The notes under the pieces: generated by a model
The model's database searches: none
Told to the model about the DNA's origin: nothing
What the model saw: the letters and a program-made list of their open reading frames with translations, nothing else
Translations under genes and position numbers: made by a program
Source: a virus
Virus record (IMG/VR): IMGVR_UViG_3300021376_000307
Coordinates: 1-26,047 of that record
Reading direction: 5' to 3' (one strand)
Length of the DNA stretch: 26,047 bases
Shown: positions 1 to 8,238 of the stretch, in pieces
Layout: every line of letters begins with the position of its first letter
Numbering within the stretch: the first letter of the stretch is position 1

Positions 1-1359
1 AAAGAACAAACTGCAAAAAATATTTTTAAAAGAGTTAGACTTGCTTATGAACAATTGCCCAATTATTTAAAACCGGGGGTAGTAGAGTATGGTCAAACAA
101 GCATGACCCTTACTAACGGAAGTAGCATAGGCATAAGCACAACCAGCAGTGACGCAGGAAGAGGTGAATCAGTCAACGTAACAATTCTTGATGAGTTAGC
201 ATTTATTGACAATCATATTGTGGAAAAATTCTGGGAATCTGTATACCCTATTATTTCAAGTTCAAAAAAATCTAAAATTTTTATCGCAAGCACACCTAAC
301 GGTACAGATAATCTTTTTTACAGACTATATCAAGGAGCACTGCAAAAGTATAATAACTGGAGAGCAGAACGAATTGATTGGTGGGAAATACCTGGTAGAG
401 ACGAAAAATGGAAACAAGATACAATTAATACTCTTGGAAGTACAGATATATTTGCTCAGGAATTTGGAAATGAATTCATTCAAGGTGGTGAAAGTACCAT
501 TGATGAGCAATTAGCTAGTAAGCTAGAAAAGGGTATTCGAGAACCTGAGTATGTTTTTGATGAGGGCAAATACAAGGTATTTGAAGATCCAAAAGAAGGT
601 AGAATCTATACTGTAGGGGTTGATATAAGCGAGGGTGTAGGGGAAGCTGCCAGTGTTATTCAGATTTTAGATATAACTGATCTCACCAATATTGAACAGG
701 TTGCAGTATATCATACAAGAAATACAATACCATTTCAATTTACCTCTAAGCTACTAGAAATTTTAAATCAGTGGGGTAGACCACCAGTTTGTATAGAGAG
801 AAATAGCATAGGCGCTCAAGTAGTAGAGCAGCTCAAGTTTACTCACAACTATGAAAATGTAGTATCGTGGGGCGCTAAAGCAGGTGACAAAACAGAATTT
901 AAAAGAGTTGGAATTTTATCTCACACCAATACAAAGTACAGAGGTATAATGAACATGAGGTACTGGATGAATGAATTAAAGGCAGTAACTTTGAGAGATA
1001 ATTACACATTTCATGAGTTTAAAAATTTTATAAGATATCCCAACAATACATGGGGTGCACGCCCAGGCATAGACAGCTGGGATGATAGAGTCATGGCTTT
1101 GGTGTGGGCATTATTAATTTTAGAAAATGAAATCTGTGTAAGGTATTATGACATAGTAAAACTAGATGAGTGTGAGCGACCTCTCATAATAAAGCCTTTG
1201 GATTATGGTTTGAGAGGTGTTGTTAACCCGCTAGGGCTTTATGCCAATGAAAAGGTGGGGGAAGCCCCTACTGCGTTGCCCACTATTTTTGAAACCGATG
1301 AGCCTGTAGATGATATTTCTGATCTAAAATCGCAAGGTTGGAAATTTCCTTTTGAATAA
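1..1359 (+). CDS. 17: Terminase large subunit, gp17-like, 5' truncated by window edge
   Basis: This is the ATP-driven DNA-packaging motor, which also carries the headful nuclease. The frame is open from base 1, so the true start and the Walker A motif lie to the left; the TTG at 55 is an internal Leu codon, not a start. Visible are Walker B (TILDE, with the catalytic Glu at 193-195), the ATPase coupling motif ASTPNG (286-303), and an RNase H-like nuclease with acidic residues at GVDISEG (Asp at 622-624), CIERN (Glu at 796-798) and DSWDDR (1081-1086). These match the order of the T4 gp17 ATPase and its three catalytic acids. The stop codon lies inside the late-promoter box of the next gene. 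The small-subunit candidate is not adjacent: it is about 11 kb away on the other strand. Confidence 0.93.
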   Translation, partial: KEQTAKNIFKRVRLAYEQLPNYLKPGVVEYGQTSMTLTNGSSIGISTTSSDAGRGESVNVTILDELAFIDNHIVEKFWESVYPIISSSKKSKIFIASTPNGTDNLFYRLYQGALQKYNNWRAERIDWWEIPGRDEKWKQDTINTLGSTDIFAQEFGNEFIQGGESTIDEQLASKLEKGIREPEYVFDEGKYKVFEDPKEGRIYTVGVDISEGVGEAASVIQILDITDLTNIEQVAVYHTRNTIPFQFTSKLLEILNQWGRPPVCIERNSIGAQVVEQLKFTHNYENVVSWGAKAGDKTEFKRVGILSHTNTKYRGIMNMRYWMNELKAVTLRDNYTFHEFKNFIRYPNNTWGARPGIDSWDDRVMALVWALLILENEICVRYYDIVKLDECERPLIIKPLDYGLRGVVNPLGLYANEKVGEAPTALPTIFETDEPVDDISDLKSQGWKFPFE

Positions 1360-1362
1360 ATA
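1355..1362 (+). promoter_or_regulatory. Late promoter box AATAAATA for the first tube-like gene
   Basis: AATAAATA fits the NATAAATA late consensus of T4-like marine phages and differs from T4 TATAAATA at the first base. It overlaps the terminase stop codon. Its last A is 5 bases before the ATG at 1367, so a transcript starting at the usual distance would begin at or within the start codon. The 14 bases 1354-1367 recur exactly at 4477-4490. Confidence 0.65.
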
Positions 1363-1366
1363 ACAT

Positions 1367-1951
1367 ATGTCAACACCAGTTAATAAACAGCCAATTTTTC
1401 AAAGCCCTTTTAATAAACAGCGTAAAGACAAATTTATTTGTGTTTTGACTATACCCAATATTTTAAAGGATCAAGTAAGAGATATTCAGAGACGCAACAC
1501 ATCAGTAAACTTTGAAGCATTACAGTTTAGTATATTTGGTGCAATTGCACCGCCTATAGAAATTCCCCCTGTCATGGTACCTTACAGCGGGCAAACTATG
1601 AAAGTAACATCCTATGTTAGACCTTCTTACCCACATTTGAAGATAGACTTCACTGTAGATAATCAGTTTAATAACTACTGGGTAATATTTAAATGGTTAG
1701 AAATTTTTAATAATATTACAGACAGTACATTCGACCCTAATAAACCCGTGGCAGATTCGTTTGCAGATCAGTATATGACCAACATAAGTGTGTTTGGTTT
1801 AGACGAATACAACAACCGAACAGTGCGATTTGACTATATTAGAGCATTTCCTATATCACTAGAGGGCATAAATTATAATGATAGAGATGCTGGTGAGATG
1901 GAATGTAGTTTTCAATTTGCATATCATCAACTAAAGATGACTCTATTATAA
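1367..1951 (+). CDS. Tail tube-fold protein (gp19/gp54-like), additional copy
   Basis: A 194-residue protein with the layout of T4 tail tube proteins: an N-terminal strand (KFICVLTIP, about residues 22-30), a central PYSGQTMKVTSY to HLKIDFTVDNQ block followed by a helix (WVIFKWLEIF), and a C-terminal pair of strands ending in CSFQFAYHQL. It lies between the terminase and the sheath, where T4 has no gene. The true tube protein is probably the gene at 4493, so this one may be a tail terminator, a minor tube ring or a second tube subunit. The start is fixed by the upstream stop and the late box; no Shine-Dalgarno is present. The tube fold is inferred from the strand pattern and a few shared motifs. 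The specific role is unknown. Confidence 0.62.
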   Translation: MSTPVNKQPIFQSPFNKQRKDKFICVLTIPNILKDQVRDIQRRNTSVNFEALQFSIFGAIAPPIEIPPVMVPYSGQTMKVTSYVRPSYPHLKIDFTVDNQFNNYWVIFKWLEIFNNITDSTFDPNKPVADSFADQYMTNISVFGLDEYNNRTVRFDYIRAFPISLEGINYNDRDAGEMECSFQFAYHQLKMTLL

Positions 1952-1988
1952 AAAAGAAATTTTTTTGCTAAAAGTTGGTCGGGACGGA

Positions 1989-1996
1989 TATAAATA
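1989..1996 (+). promoter_or_regulatory. Late promoter box TATAAATA for the tail sheath gene
   Basis: An exact T4 late consensus TATAAATA in the 90-base gap between the tube-like gene and the sheath gene. Transcription is expected near 2002. This is the only late box in the window with a real leader (about 40 bases) before the main gene. An ATG at 2005, 9 bases after the box, opens a short leader ORF. Confidence 0.75.
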
Positions 1997-2004
1997 TAAA
2001 CGAT

Positions 2005-2040
2005 ATGAGTTACAAAATCCCTGCTGGAGGTTCCAAATAA
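2005..2040 (+). CDS. Possible 11-residue leader peptide upstream of the sheath gene
   Basis: ATG at 2005 opens an 11-codon frame (MSYKIPAGGSK) ending in TAA at 2038-2040, one base before the sheath ATG at 2042 and in a different frame from it. The sheath Shine-Dalgarno GGAGG (2026-2030) lies inside this mini-ORF. The ATG is almost at the predicted mRNA 5' end, the same geometry as the other late boxes. It could couple translation to the sheath gene. It may also be chance: no homologue or ribosome-profiling evidence is available here. Confidence 0.35.
   Translation: MSYKIPAGGSK
2026..2030 (+). promoter_or_regulatory. Shine-Dalgarno GGAGG of the sheath gene
   Basis: GGAGG with 11 bases between it and the ATG at 2042. 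It shows that this phage does use canonical ribosome binding for some late genes, which makes its absence behind the other late boxes notable. Confidence 0.7.
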
Positions 2041-2041
2041 A

Positions 2042-4465
2042 ATGGCAAGAACTATTCAAAGTCCCGGAGTTGAGATTAGAGAGGTTGATCTTACCCTTAG
2101 ACCTGTTGTAAATCAAGGTACATGTGTATTTGTTGCTGGGTTTTCAAATCAAGGCCCTGTAGATGAAATTTTAGAACCTACAAGCATTAGTGATTTCGAA
2201 CAAATATATGGTACGCCAACAAATGCTGCGGAAAGATATTTTTATCACACAGTTAAAGCAGCACTACAGTCCCCAGTTCAGCTAAAAGTAACACGTTTAC
2301 CATATGGTGAAGCCAAGGGTGAAGGGTTTGATGCATGGAGATATAGTGCGCTCGTGTATCCTGTTATTGGTGTATCAACTGATACTAATAAGCTGAGCTC
2401 TTCTTTTGCTTATTCACTTTCTGGCTCTCATTCTTATTTCTTTGGAAGCCCAACACATTTGGAATTAGATTTGGAACAATATCAAGAATTACTAAACAAT
2501 AATATTGAATGGAGTAACAACCCCACTTTAACTGGGTCTTCAATTGCCAATAGAACATTCTCTTACAGCATATTAGGTGATGCTGGTATTATTGTTCTTA
2601 ACAGAGCACAAACCACAGTTAATAATAAGTTTGAAGGTTATTATATTGGTCTAACAGACAACAACAACAATAACCCTGCAACAAATTTTGATGGTGTGCT
2701 CGGTGTTAACGCTATTGGTAGTACCGCTACTTCAATTGTAAATTACATTGACGTACCAAGAACAAGACTAAACTTCACACTTAGCGCAAGCAAGTTTGGT
2801 GACGGCGCTAGCGTCAGTGAAGTAATGGAAAACGTTAGCAACTATGATTTAGGAAACGCTACATACAATGATACCCTTTCCTTAGGAGTATTCAAGCTGC
2901 GTCAGAGTGTATTCTCTCCTGATGTAATCGCTCTTGACTACAGTGTTGTTGAAACGTATGCTGGTTCCCTTGACTATCATCGTCAGGTTGCCTCTAATCA
3001 AGGTGGTCCTGCCATAAGCTTCTTCTTAGGCGGCAATGTTAATAGTACATCTCCTAACTTGCGCATCATGGTAAATCCATTTATCAGCAATCAATATTCT
3101 GATACATGGCTTGGTAATGATGGTGTACCTTCCAAGAAAGCAAGAATGCTTTCGAATAATCTTGCAAAACCTTTTAATGTGCCTGGTTTTGTTGATACAC
3201 ATGTTTCCTATGTAACACGTGTAGGTGCAGCTTCTGCGTTTGTTGCAACGCTTGTTAGTCAGATTGGTGAAACTTCACAGCTATACCCGGTTGGCATTTA
3301 CACCAATACTGTTACGTCTAATAAAAATATTGGCGATCTGCCTAAGAAGCTAGAGAGAGCTTTTGAGTTAGTAGAAAATCCTGATTTATATCCTATTGAT
3401 ATTGCTTGCGAAGCAGGCTTAGGTACTATATTTGTTAATGCTGCGGAAGAAGCAAACGCTCTAAACAAGCCTGTTTCTGCATGCGGTCCATTCGTTGAGT
3501 CAACTCCTATCAATACATTGAGCGGGTTCTTTACAACTAATTCTGAGCTACTAGATAGTGATGCATTGAGAATACGCGCGAATTATACTGCAGTAGCAAG
3601 TATATTTGTTGATCAAGCGCAAAATCAACGAAAAGATTTCTTAGTAATCTTAGACCCTCTAAGAAACATTTTTGTACAAGGCGAAAATAGCAAGGTTATT
3701 AACACTAAGAAGCTATGGAGCCCTAACGCCGGTAATAACCCTGATCCATATGCTCCGGGATATACAAATACTAATTTCAGCCAACACATCTACTGGCCTC
3801 TACGGCATCAATTTAGCTTAATTAATACTAGCTATGCTACTGCATATGCCAATTGTGCTCAAGTTCTTGATACTGTTACTAATCGTCAAACATGGGTACC
3901 ATTCTCAGGATTTGCAGCTGCATCTATGGGCAACACTGATGCAAACTTCCAACCATGGTTTGCACCAGCGGGCTTCTCGCGAGGGGTATTAGTTGGTGTT
4001 AACGATCTAGCAATCTATCCCAAACAAAAGCAAAGGGACCAGCTTTACAAGATAAGTCTCAATCCTGTAGCGTTCTTCCCGGTTGAAGGGTTTGTAATCT
4101 TCGGGCAAAAAACCTTATTAAAGAAGCCCAGCGCTTTTGATAGAGTTAATGTTCGTAGACTCTTCCTAAAGCTCGAGATAGCCACTAGAAACACTGTTAA
4201 ATACTTTATATTTGAGCCTAATACATTGTTTACGCGCACCCAAGTCGTGAATGTACTCACACCTATATTCGACAACGCTAAGAATACTGAAGGATTATAT
4301 GATTATCTGATTATTTGTGATGAGCGTAACAATACACCTGACGTTATAGATAACAATGAAATGAAAGTTGATATCTATATCAAGCCTGTACGTGCAGCAG
4401 AGTTTATATTGGTAAGTTTCTATGCTACCCGTACAAGTCAAAATTTCCAAGAATTGGTAGCGTAA
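2042..4465 (+). CDS. 18: Contractile tail sheath protein, gp18-like
   Basis: The protein polymerises around the tail tube and contracts to drive the tube through the host envelope. The N-terminus (SPGVEIREVDLT) is the standard sheath opening that links neighbouring subunits. The C-terminal domain has the conserved sheath signature: EPNTLFTR, then CDERNNTPDVID with the following Asn-Glu, and finally IKPVRAAEFI and ATRTSQNF. At 807 residues it is about 150 longer than T4 gp18 (659), and the extra length lies in the N-terminal and middle parts, which in sheaths form surface-exposed insertion domains. The start is supported by GGAGG at 2026-2030. It sits directly before the tube gene, as in T4 (18-19). 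No frameshift or truncation is visible. Confidence 0.95.
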   Translation: MARTIQSPGVEIREVDLTLRPVVNQGTCVFVAGFSNQGPVDEILEPTSISDFEQIYGTPTNAAERYFYHTVKAALQSPVQLKVTRLPYGEAKGEGFDAWRYSALVYPVIGVSTDTNKLSSSFAYSLSGSHSYFFGSPTHLELDLEQYQELLNNNIEWSNNPTLTGSSIANRTFSYSILGDAGIIVLNRAQTTVNNKFEGYYIGLTDNNNNNPATNFDGVLGVNAIGSTATSIVNYIDVPRTRLNFTLSASKFGDGASVSEVMENVSNYDLGNATYNDTLSLGVFKLRQSVFSPDVIALDYSVVETYAGSLDYHRQVASNQGGPAISFFLGGNVNSTSPNLRIMVNPFISNQYSDTWLGNDGVPSKKARMLSNNLAKPFNVPGFVDTHVSYVTRVGAASAFVATLVSQIGETSQLYPVGIYTNTVTSNKNIGDLPKKLERAFELVENPDLYPIDIACEAGLGTIFVNAAEEANALNKPVSACGPFVESTPINTLSGFFTTNSELLDSDALRIRANYTAVASIFVDQAQNQRKDFLVILDPLRNIFVQGENSKVINTKKLWSPNAGNNPDPYAPGYTNTNFSQHIYWPLRHQFSLINTSYATAYANCAQVLDTVTNRQTWVPFSGFAAASMGNTDANFQPWFAPAGFSRGVLVGVNDLAIYPKQKQRDQLYKISLNPVAFFPVEGFVIFGQKTLLKKPSAFDRVNVRRLFLKLEIATRNTVKYFIFEPNTLFTRTQVVNVLTPIFDNAKNTEGLYDYLIICDERNNTPDVIDNNEMKVDIYIKPVRAAEFILVSFYATRTSQNFQELVA

Positions 4466-4477
4466 AAAACTATGGAG

Positions 4478-4485
4478 AATAAATA
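4478..4485 (+). promoter_or_regulatory. Late promoter box AATAAATA for the tail tube gene
   Basis: NATAAATA box between the sheath stop and the tube ATG at 4493, with its last A 8 bases before the ATG. It lies inside a 14-base block (4477-4490) identical to the one before the tube-like gene at 1367. A GGAG at 4474-4477 would be 15 bases from the ATG and upstream of the expected transcript start, so it is probably not used by the promoter-proximal mRNA. Confidence 0.65.
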
Positions 4486-4492
4486 ACATACC

Positions 4493-5047
4493 ATGGCCGA
4501 CGTAAAACAATTAATATCCGACTTTTATAGAGTAGCAGCTGCGCGTGATTTTCAACGCGATATTCAATTTCGCGTACTAAGTATTACACCCGCAGGCACA
4601 ACAGTAACGTTCGACGAGAACGATCTTGTGTATGCAAAAGCTGCTAAATTACCTGCAAGAGCCATAGAAAATGTTGCCGCAAAATATATGGGATTACAGT
4701 TTAATATTCCTGGTATTGTTACCTATCCAAGCAGTGAAAACTACACATTAGAATTTTACAACGACGCCAGAAACAATCTCCGTCAAAAATTTGAAGATTG
4801 GTCTCGTGATACATTTAACGATGCAAATAGCACAGGCAATTATTTTACACCCAGTCAGTCGAGCACAATCGACTTAGTTCAATTAGATGCACAGATGAAC
4901 AGAGTAGCTCAATATCAATTAGTGGGCGTGAGCATTCGTAACGTTGGTGAAATTGAGTATAAGATGGGTGAAGGCCGCGGCGATATTGTAAGCTTCCCGG
5001 TGGGTATGGCTTACCATTACTTTACAAGAAAACAGCTCGCCTCATAA
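4493..5047 (+). CDS. 19: Tail tube protein, gp19-like
   Basis: This is the major tube subunit, forming stacked hexameric rings inside the sheath that conduct DNA. The 184-residue length is close to T4 gp19 (163). The pattern is typical: an N-terminal helical start (MADVKQLISDFYRVAAARDFQR), then FRVLSI, AKLPARAIENVAAKYMGLQFNIPG, YTLEFYNDARNNLRQKFEDW, and C-terminal strands around YQLVGVSIRNVGEIEYKM. The LPARAIENV and YNDARNNLRQKFEDW stretches line up with the T4 counterparts around the beta-barrel and its helix. Its place just after the sheath gene matches T4 order. There is no Shine-Dalgarno; the start is set by the NATAAATA box 8 bases upstream and by the first in-frame ATG. Confidence 0.9.
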   Translation: MADVKQLISDFYRVAAARDFQRDIQFRVLSITPAGTTVTFDENDLVYAKAAKLPARAIENVAAKYMGLQFNIPGIVTYPSSENYTLEFYNDARNNLRQKFEDWSRDTFNDANSTGNYFTPSQSSTIDLVQLDAQMNRVAQYQLVGVSIRNVGEIEYKMGEGRGDIVSFPVGMAYHYFTRKQLAS

Positions 5048-5058
5048 TAAACTAAACT

Positions 5059-5066
5059 TATAAATA
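5059..5066 (+). promoter_or_regulatory. Late promoter box TATAAATA for the gp54-like gene
   Basis: Exact TATAAATA in the 24-base gap after the tube gene. Its last A is 6 bases before the ATG at 5072, so the predicted +1 coincides with the A of the start codon. No Shine-Dalgarno lies between. Confidence 0.72.
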
Positions 5067-5071
5067 ACTAG

Positions 5072-6013
5072 ATGGCAGGTCTAGCTAATCCTCTGGTTGA
5101 CGCTTTTCAAGGCCTTACAAGTAATGTTGTAGGCGTTGGACGGGGAACTAACCCGTTAAGTCAACCTCAAATTACTGAGCTACTCGGGTTTAATATACCA
5201 GGTGTACCGTTAATAAGTACCCGGGACTATTTTTTACTTCAATTACAAAGCTGGCTTACTTCTATACCGCTACAAACACAATGGATTGCTGTTATTGATA
5301 GTTTTCCTTATGCATTAAGAACAGATATTATTCAAGGTCTCGAACGAACAGATGCTGGCAAAAAAGGATTTGATATAAGCCAGGCAAAAACTCTGCTAGC
5401 TAGCTACCCTTTTCAAAAAGTTATTGGTTGTGTATTTGCACAGGGAGCTCAAATACCCGGTGAATCTTATGGTGCGGTTGATATGCCTATAGAAAATAAC
5501 AGAGGGTTCATTCCTGGTATAATTTCAACAGATAGGGCTGGGTATTCTAATACCCCTTTAAGATTAAGTTTTCTTGAAACTAACACTAGTATAGTAGATT
5601 TTGTATTTCGACCCTGGGCTATTCTTGCAAGTCATTACGGGTATGTTGCAAGACCTGGTGACCAGCCCGGTAGCAAAGATTTTTTTAATATGAAATCCAA
5701 CATAACTATTTTGTGTTATACGAGAAGCTATCAAAATGTTAGTCAAATACCCAGAAAGGTATTCACTTATTACAATGTTGTTCCGACATTAGTTACTCCC
5801 ATTCAATTAGACTACAGCGGTGAACCTAATCAAGCTACATCGTATCAAGTAGATTTTACCTATACTAATTACACTGTACAAAATAGTATGTACTTTCCGT
5901 TGGCTAATATTATTCAGACTGTTAGTAATGCGGTTAATGGCAGCTATTCGCCAGTGATTTCACCTTTGCAAAATAGCAACAATTATCCACAGAACGTGGC
6001 TGGTTTCTTTTAA
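5072..6013 (+). CDS. 54: Baseplate tail-tube initiator, gp54-like
   Basis: In T4, gp54 sits on the gp48 cap and starts tube polymerisation. This protein has 313 residues against 320 in T4 gp54. Its C-terminal part, with PTLVTPIQLDYSGEPNQAT followed by YQVDFTYTNY (around residues 235-265), mirrors the gp54/gp19 closing strands (PISVSAPELSYDGDNQ then TTFDVTFAYR). The middle contains ENNRGFIPGI and a strand/helix pair like the tube insertion region. The N-terminus has a short Gly/Asn-rich stretch before the fold. It follows the tube gene, behind its own late box. The identification rests on length, C-terminal similarity recalled from T4 and neighbourhood; gp48 and gp54 are themselves related, so the roles of this gene and the one at 8235 could be swapped. 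Confidence 0.68.
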   Translation: MAGLANPLVDAFQGLTSNVVGVGRGTNPLSQPQITELLGFNIPGVPLISTRDYFLLQLQSWLTSIPLQTQWIAVIDSFPYALRTDIIQGLERTDAGKKGFDISQAKTLLASYPFQKVIGCVFAQGAQIPGESYGAVDMPIENNRGFIPGIISTDRAGYSNTPLRLSFLETNTSIVDFVFRPWAILASHYGYVARPGDQPGSKDFFNMKSNITILCYTRSYQNVSQIPRKVFTYYNVVPTLVTPIQLDYSGEPNQATSYQVDFTYTNYTVQNSMYFPLANIIQTVSNAVNGSYSPVISPLQNSNNYPQNVAGFF

Positions 6014-6032
6014 AAAAAATAGTAATTAATGT

Positions 6033-6863
6033 ATGAGATTTGCTTTGAGGTGTTGGATACCAAGTTTACAAGATTTTTGTAGTATACAAGAATTGCGCAT
6101 GGAGCAGCTGTCAGTGCTTTCCAAGTATATTTTAAATGAAGATCATAGCGGCACAAATGACAGTTTCAATGAAATTATTTTAGAAAATTTAGAAAATAAA
6201 AACATTTTTTCCAAACTTACAATTTTTGATAAGTGGTTTGTATTAACGTTTCTAAGAGCAGTTAATGTATCTTCCTTAGTGTACATTCAAACTACAACAA
6301 CATCTCAGGCTCCATGCAATGTGGAGGTAGACCTTTTTGGGTTACTAACTGAGTTTTCTGAATTAAAGCTACCTTATAATTTAACTACTGAGATTGAAGG
6401 AATAAAATTTAACTTAGAAATGCCAAAACAGCTGTATTGTGATAATGTAATTAGTACTATGTTAAAGAGTATAGAAATAGAAGGCAAAACAGTAGATGTA
6501 TCTGCAGAAAATTTTAATAATATCTTCAAGGACATTCCGGTTTATACAAAAGTTTTAAACAATTTTCTGGTAGCTCAAGATCTTCAATTTAAAAATTTTT
6601 TTCTGTTAAAAAAAGAAGAAAATATAAAACTACAAAGTGTACCTTTAAAATTATATGATAAAACATTATTCTTTTTCTTAAGGTCGATATATCTACCGTT
6701 TTGCAAATCTATCTTTAGTAAAAAATACAAGCTGCTTAAACATATTGGATTGTCCTACAGCGATATAGATAAACTAACATTTTCAGAATGTGAAATCTTT
6801 ATTAATCAATATGTTGCCGAAGAAAACGATAAGAAAGCCAAACAAAATACAAGCGGTCGTTAA
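6033..6863 (+). CDS. Probable baseplate hub assembly protein, gp26-like (tail chaperone type)
   Basis: A 276-residue, Lys/Leu/Phe-rich acidic-helical protein without signal peptide or clear membrane segment. An N-terminal helical segment is followed by DKWFVLTFLRAVNVSSLVYIQ, then CNVEVDLFGLLTEF, then TTEIEGIKFNLEMPK and further helices. This order (helical start, a DKW/FLR block, a short beta insert of the VEVDL type, helical tail) resembles the T4 gp26 baseplate family, thought to help hub or tape-measure assembly. Its position before a set of hub and baseplate genes fits such a chaperone. The start at 6033 is the first ATG after the upstream stop; a second ATG at residue 23 is possible. No late box lies upstream, only an AT-rich 19-base gap. 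The family call is tentative. Confidence 0.42.
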   Translation: MRFALRCWIPSLQDFCSIQELRMEQLSVLSKYILNEDHSGTNDSFNEIILENLENKNIFSKLTIFDKWFVLTFLRAVNVSSLVYIQTTTTSQAPCNVEVDLFGLLTEFSELKLPYNLTTEIEGIKFNLEMPKQLYCDNVISTMLKSIEIEGKTVDVSAENFNNIFKDIPVYTKVLNNFLVAQDLQFKNFFLLKKEENIKLQSVPLKLYDKTLFFFLRSIYLPFCKSIFSKKYKLLKHIGLSYSDIDKLTFSECEIFINQYVAEENDKKAKQNTSGR

Positions 6864-6874
6864 TTATATTCCTT

Positions 6875-6882
6875 TATAAATA
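6875..6882 (+). promoter_or_regulatory. Late promoter box TATAAATA heading the 6889-12518 operon
   Basis: Exact TATAAATA just after the gp26-like gene. Its last A is 7 bases before the ATG at 6889. It would drive five genes joined by ATGA overlaps. No Shine-Dalgarno is present between the box and the ATG. Confidence 0.72.
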
Positions 6883-6888
6883 TAACAT

Positions 6889-8238
6889 ATGGCCGATGAT
6901 AAAACCCCGGAATTTACCAATACCGATTTGAGGACTATTGATGAATTGGCTTTTAGGTTAAGAGCTGCCGATAAATCTGCACAAGCTATTAATACGCAAC
7001 TTGAAAGATTTATAACTGACAATTATAGGGCATCGCAAGAGACAGATAAAAAGCTATCGGAACAAAATACACTTCTTAAGCAACAACAAAAAACTAATCA
7101 AACACCAGCGGCTGAAGAAGCTAAACCTATTCAACCAATTAATGTAAGTAAAGAAGAGGATTTATTTACTGAAGAACCAGCAATCGAGCCTACTGCCAGT
7201 ATCCCAGAGACCAATACCACAGCTTTACCCGCGCCGCCTCCTGCAACAGTTACTCAGATTGTACAGGAATTGCCTGAAAAATCTGAACCAGCTTTTGAAG
7301 TTGACCCTGAGCCTGCAAAAGAAGTTAAAGAGTTAGAATCAAGTATTACAAACGTTGAGAATAATACCTATTCTGTAATGCCTACTACTGTAGAAAAAGT
7401 AGAAAAAGTTATTGAAAAAAATAATTTAAGCGAGCCCCAAATTATAGAATCACCCGCGCAGCCGCCTCAAATAATAGAAAAAACCATACCTGTTGTCAAC
7501 ACAGTAAAAGAAATAGAAAAAAGTATTGTAAGTGAGCCTAGTGAATCTCAATCGCAGCCTACTGTGATTGAAAAAACAGTACCAGTAAATAAAGAACCTG
7601 TAACCCCCGCAGTTAAACAAGAGGCACCTCAAATCCCAGTTACTTTACCTCCACAGTCTGCGCCTGTAGTTAATGTTAACGTTGAAGAGACACCGACAAG
7701 TATGCCCGCGCCTGTTGTACCAGAAGTTAATATTCCGCCTGTTGCAGCGACTCCTCCAGCGCCTGTTCCTGAATCATCTTTTGAACCTGTACAACCGCCT
7801 GTTAATATTCCCGAAATTGCAGCACCTCTACCATCCCCGGTGCCTGAGTTCACAGCAACAACCACCCCACCGCCTGCAGAAATACCGTCTGTTATTGCGG
7901 AGCCTGAAGCCAAAAAACCTGAAATGGGGTTAAATTTAGCGGATGAAAGCCTGGTAGGTTTAAATAGGGGAATTGAGAAAATAACTGCTATATTAACACA
8001 AAATCAATCTAAATTAATCGCATCAATAGATTCCCTTAATAACAGTGTTGGTGAAATATTAAAGATGCTACCCTCGTTGCAGCAGCAATCGAGTGAACCG
8101 TCTGCGCGCCCTAGCCAGGGCAAGAATAACAGAATTGATTCATCTAGTATCATATCCAATTACAGACAAAATCTAGGATTAACTACTAAATCATTTACTA
8201 GTAACACAGTATTCCCAGGAGGCAACAGCATTACATGA
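6889..8238 (+). CDS. Pro/Glu/Val-rich coiled-coil structural protein, function unknown
   Basis: I do not recognise a family for this 449-residue protein. Residues about 15-75 look like a coiled coil (IDELAFRLRAADKSAQ, KLSEQNTLLKQQQ). Residues about 90-335 are a low-complexity tether rich in Pro, Glu, Val and Thr, with loosely repeated units such as VIEKTVPV, IIEKTIPVV and VKEIEKSIV and later runs of P-P-V-N-I-P type. Residues about 345-400 are again helical (LNRGIEKITAILTQNQS, IDSLNNSVGEILKML), followed by a Ser/Asn-rich tail. There are no cysteines or membrane segments. It is the first gene of an overlapping baseplate operon, placed between a putative chaperone and the gp48-like cap, so a tape-measure or tail-interior role is possible. 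That is context only; a Pro-rich centre is unusual for a tape measure. Confidence 0.72.
   Translation: MADDKTPEFTNTDLRTIDELAFRLRAADKSAQAINTQLERFITDNYRASQETDKKLSEQNTLLKQQQKTNQTPAAEEAKPIQPINVSKEEDLFTEEPAIEPTASIPETNTTALPAPPPATVTQIVQELPEKSEPAFEVDPEPAKEVKELESSITNVENNTYSVMPTTVEKVEKVIEKNNLSEPQIIESPAQPPQIIEKTIPVVNTVKEIEKSIVSEPSESQSQPTVIEKTVPVNKEPVTPAVKQEAPQIPVTLPPQSAPVVNVNVEETPTSMPAPVVPEVNIPPVAATPPAPVPESSFEPVQPPVNIPEIAAPLPSPVPEFTATTTPPPAEIPSVIAEPEAKKPEMGLNLADESLVGLNRGIEKITAILTQNQSKLIASIDSLNNSVGEILKMLPSLQQQSSEPSARPSQGKNNRIDSSSIISNYRQNLGLTTKSFTSNTVFPGGNSIT

Noticed and set aside
55-57. TTG as a start codon for the terminase frame
   Set aside because: The frame is open back to base 1 and the protein lacks Walker A if started here, so the gene is cut by the window edge.
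206-514. Plus-strand frame of 102 codons inside the terminase gene
   Set aside because: It is out of frame with the conserved ATPase and nuclease motifs and has no features of its own.
3298-4510. Minus-strand open frames within and after the sheath gene
   Set aside because: They lie antisense to a well-conserved sheath C-terminal domain and have no recognisable protein motifs.
7629-7933. Overlapping open frames on both strands inside the Pro-rich gene
   Set aside because: They are by-products of the Pro/Val-rich low-complexity codons; one is a Gly/Thr-rich mirror of it and neither has a ribosome site.
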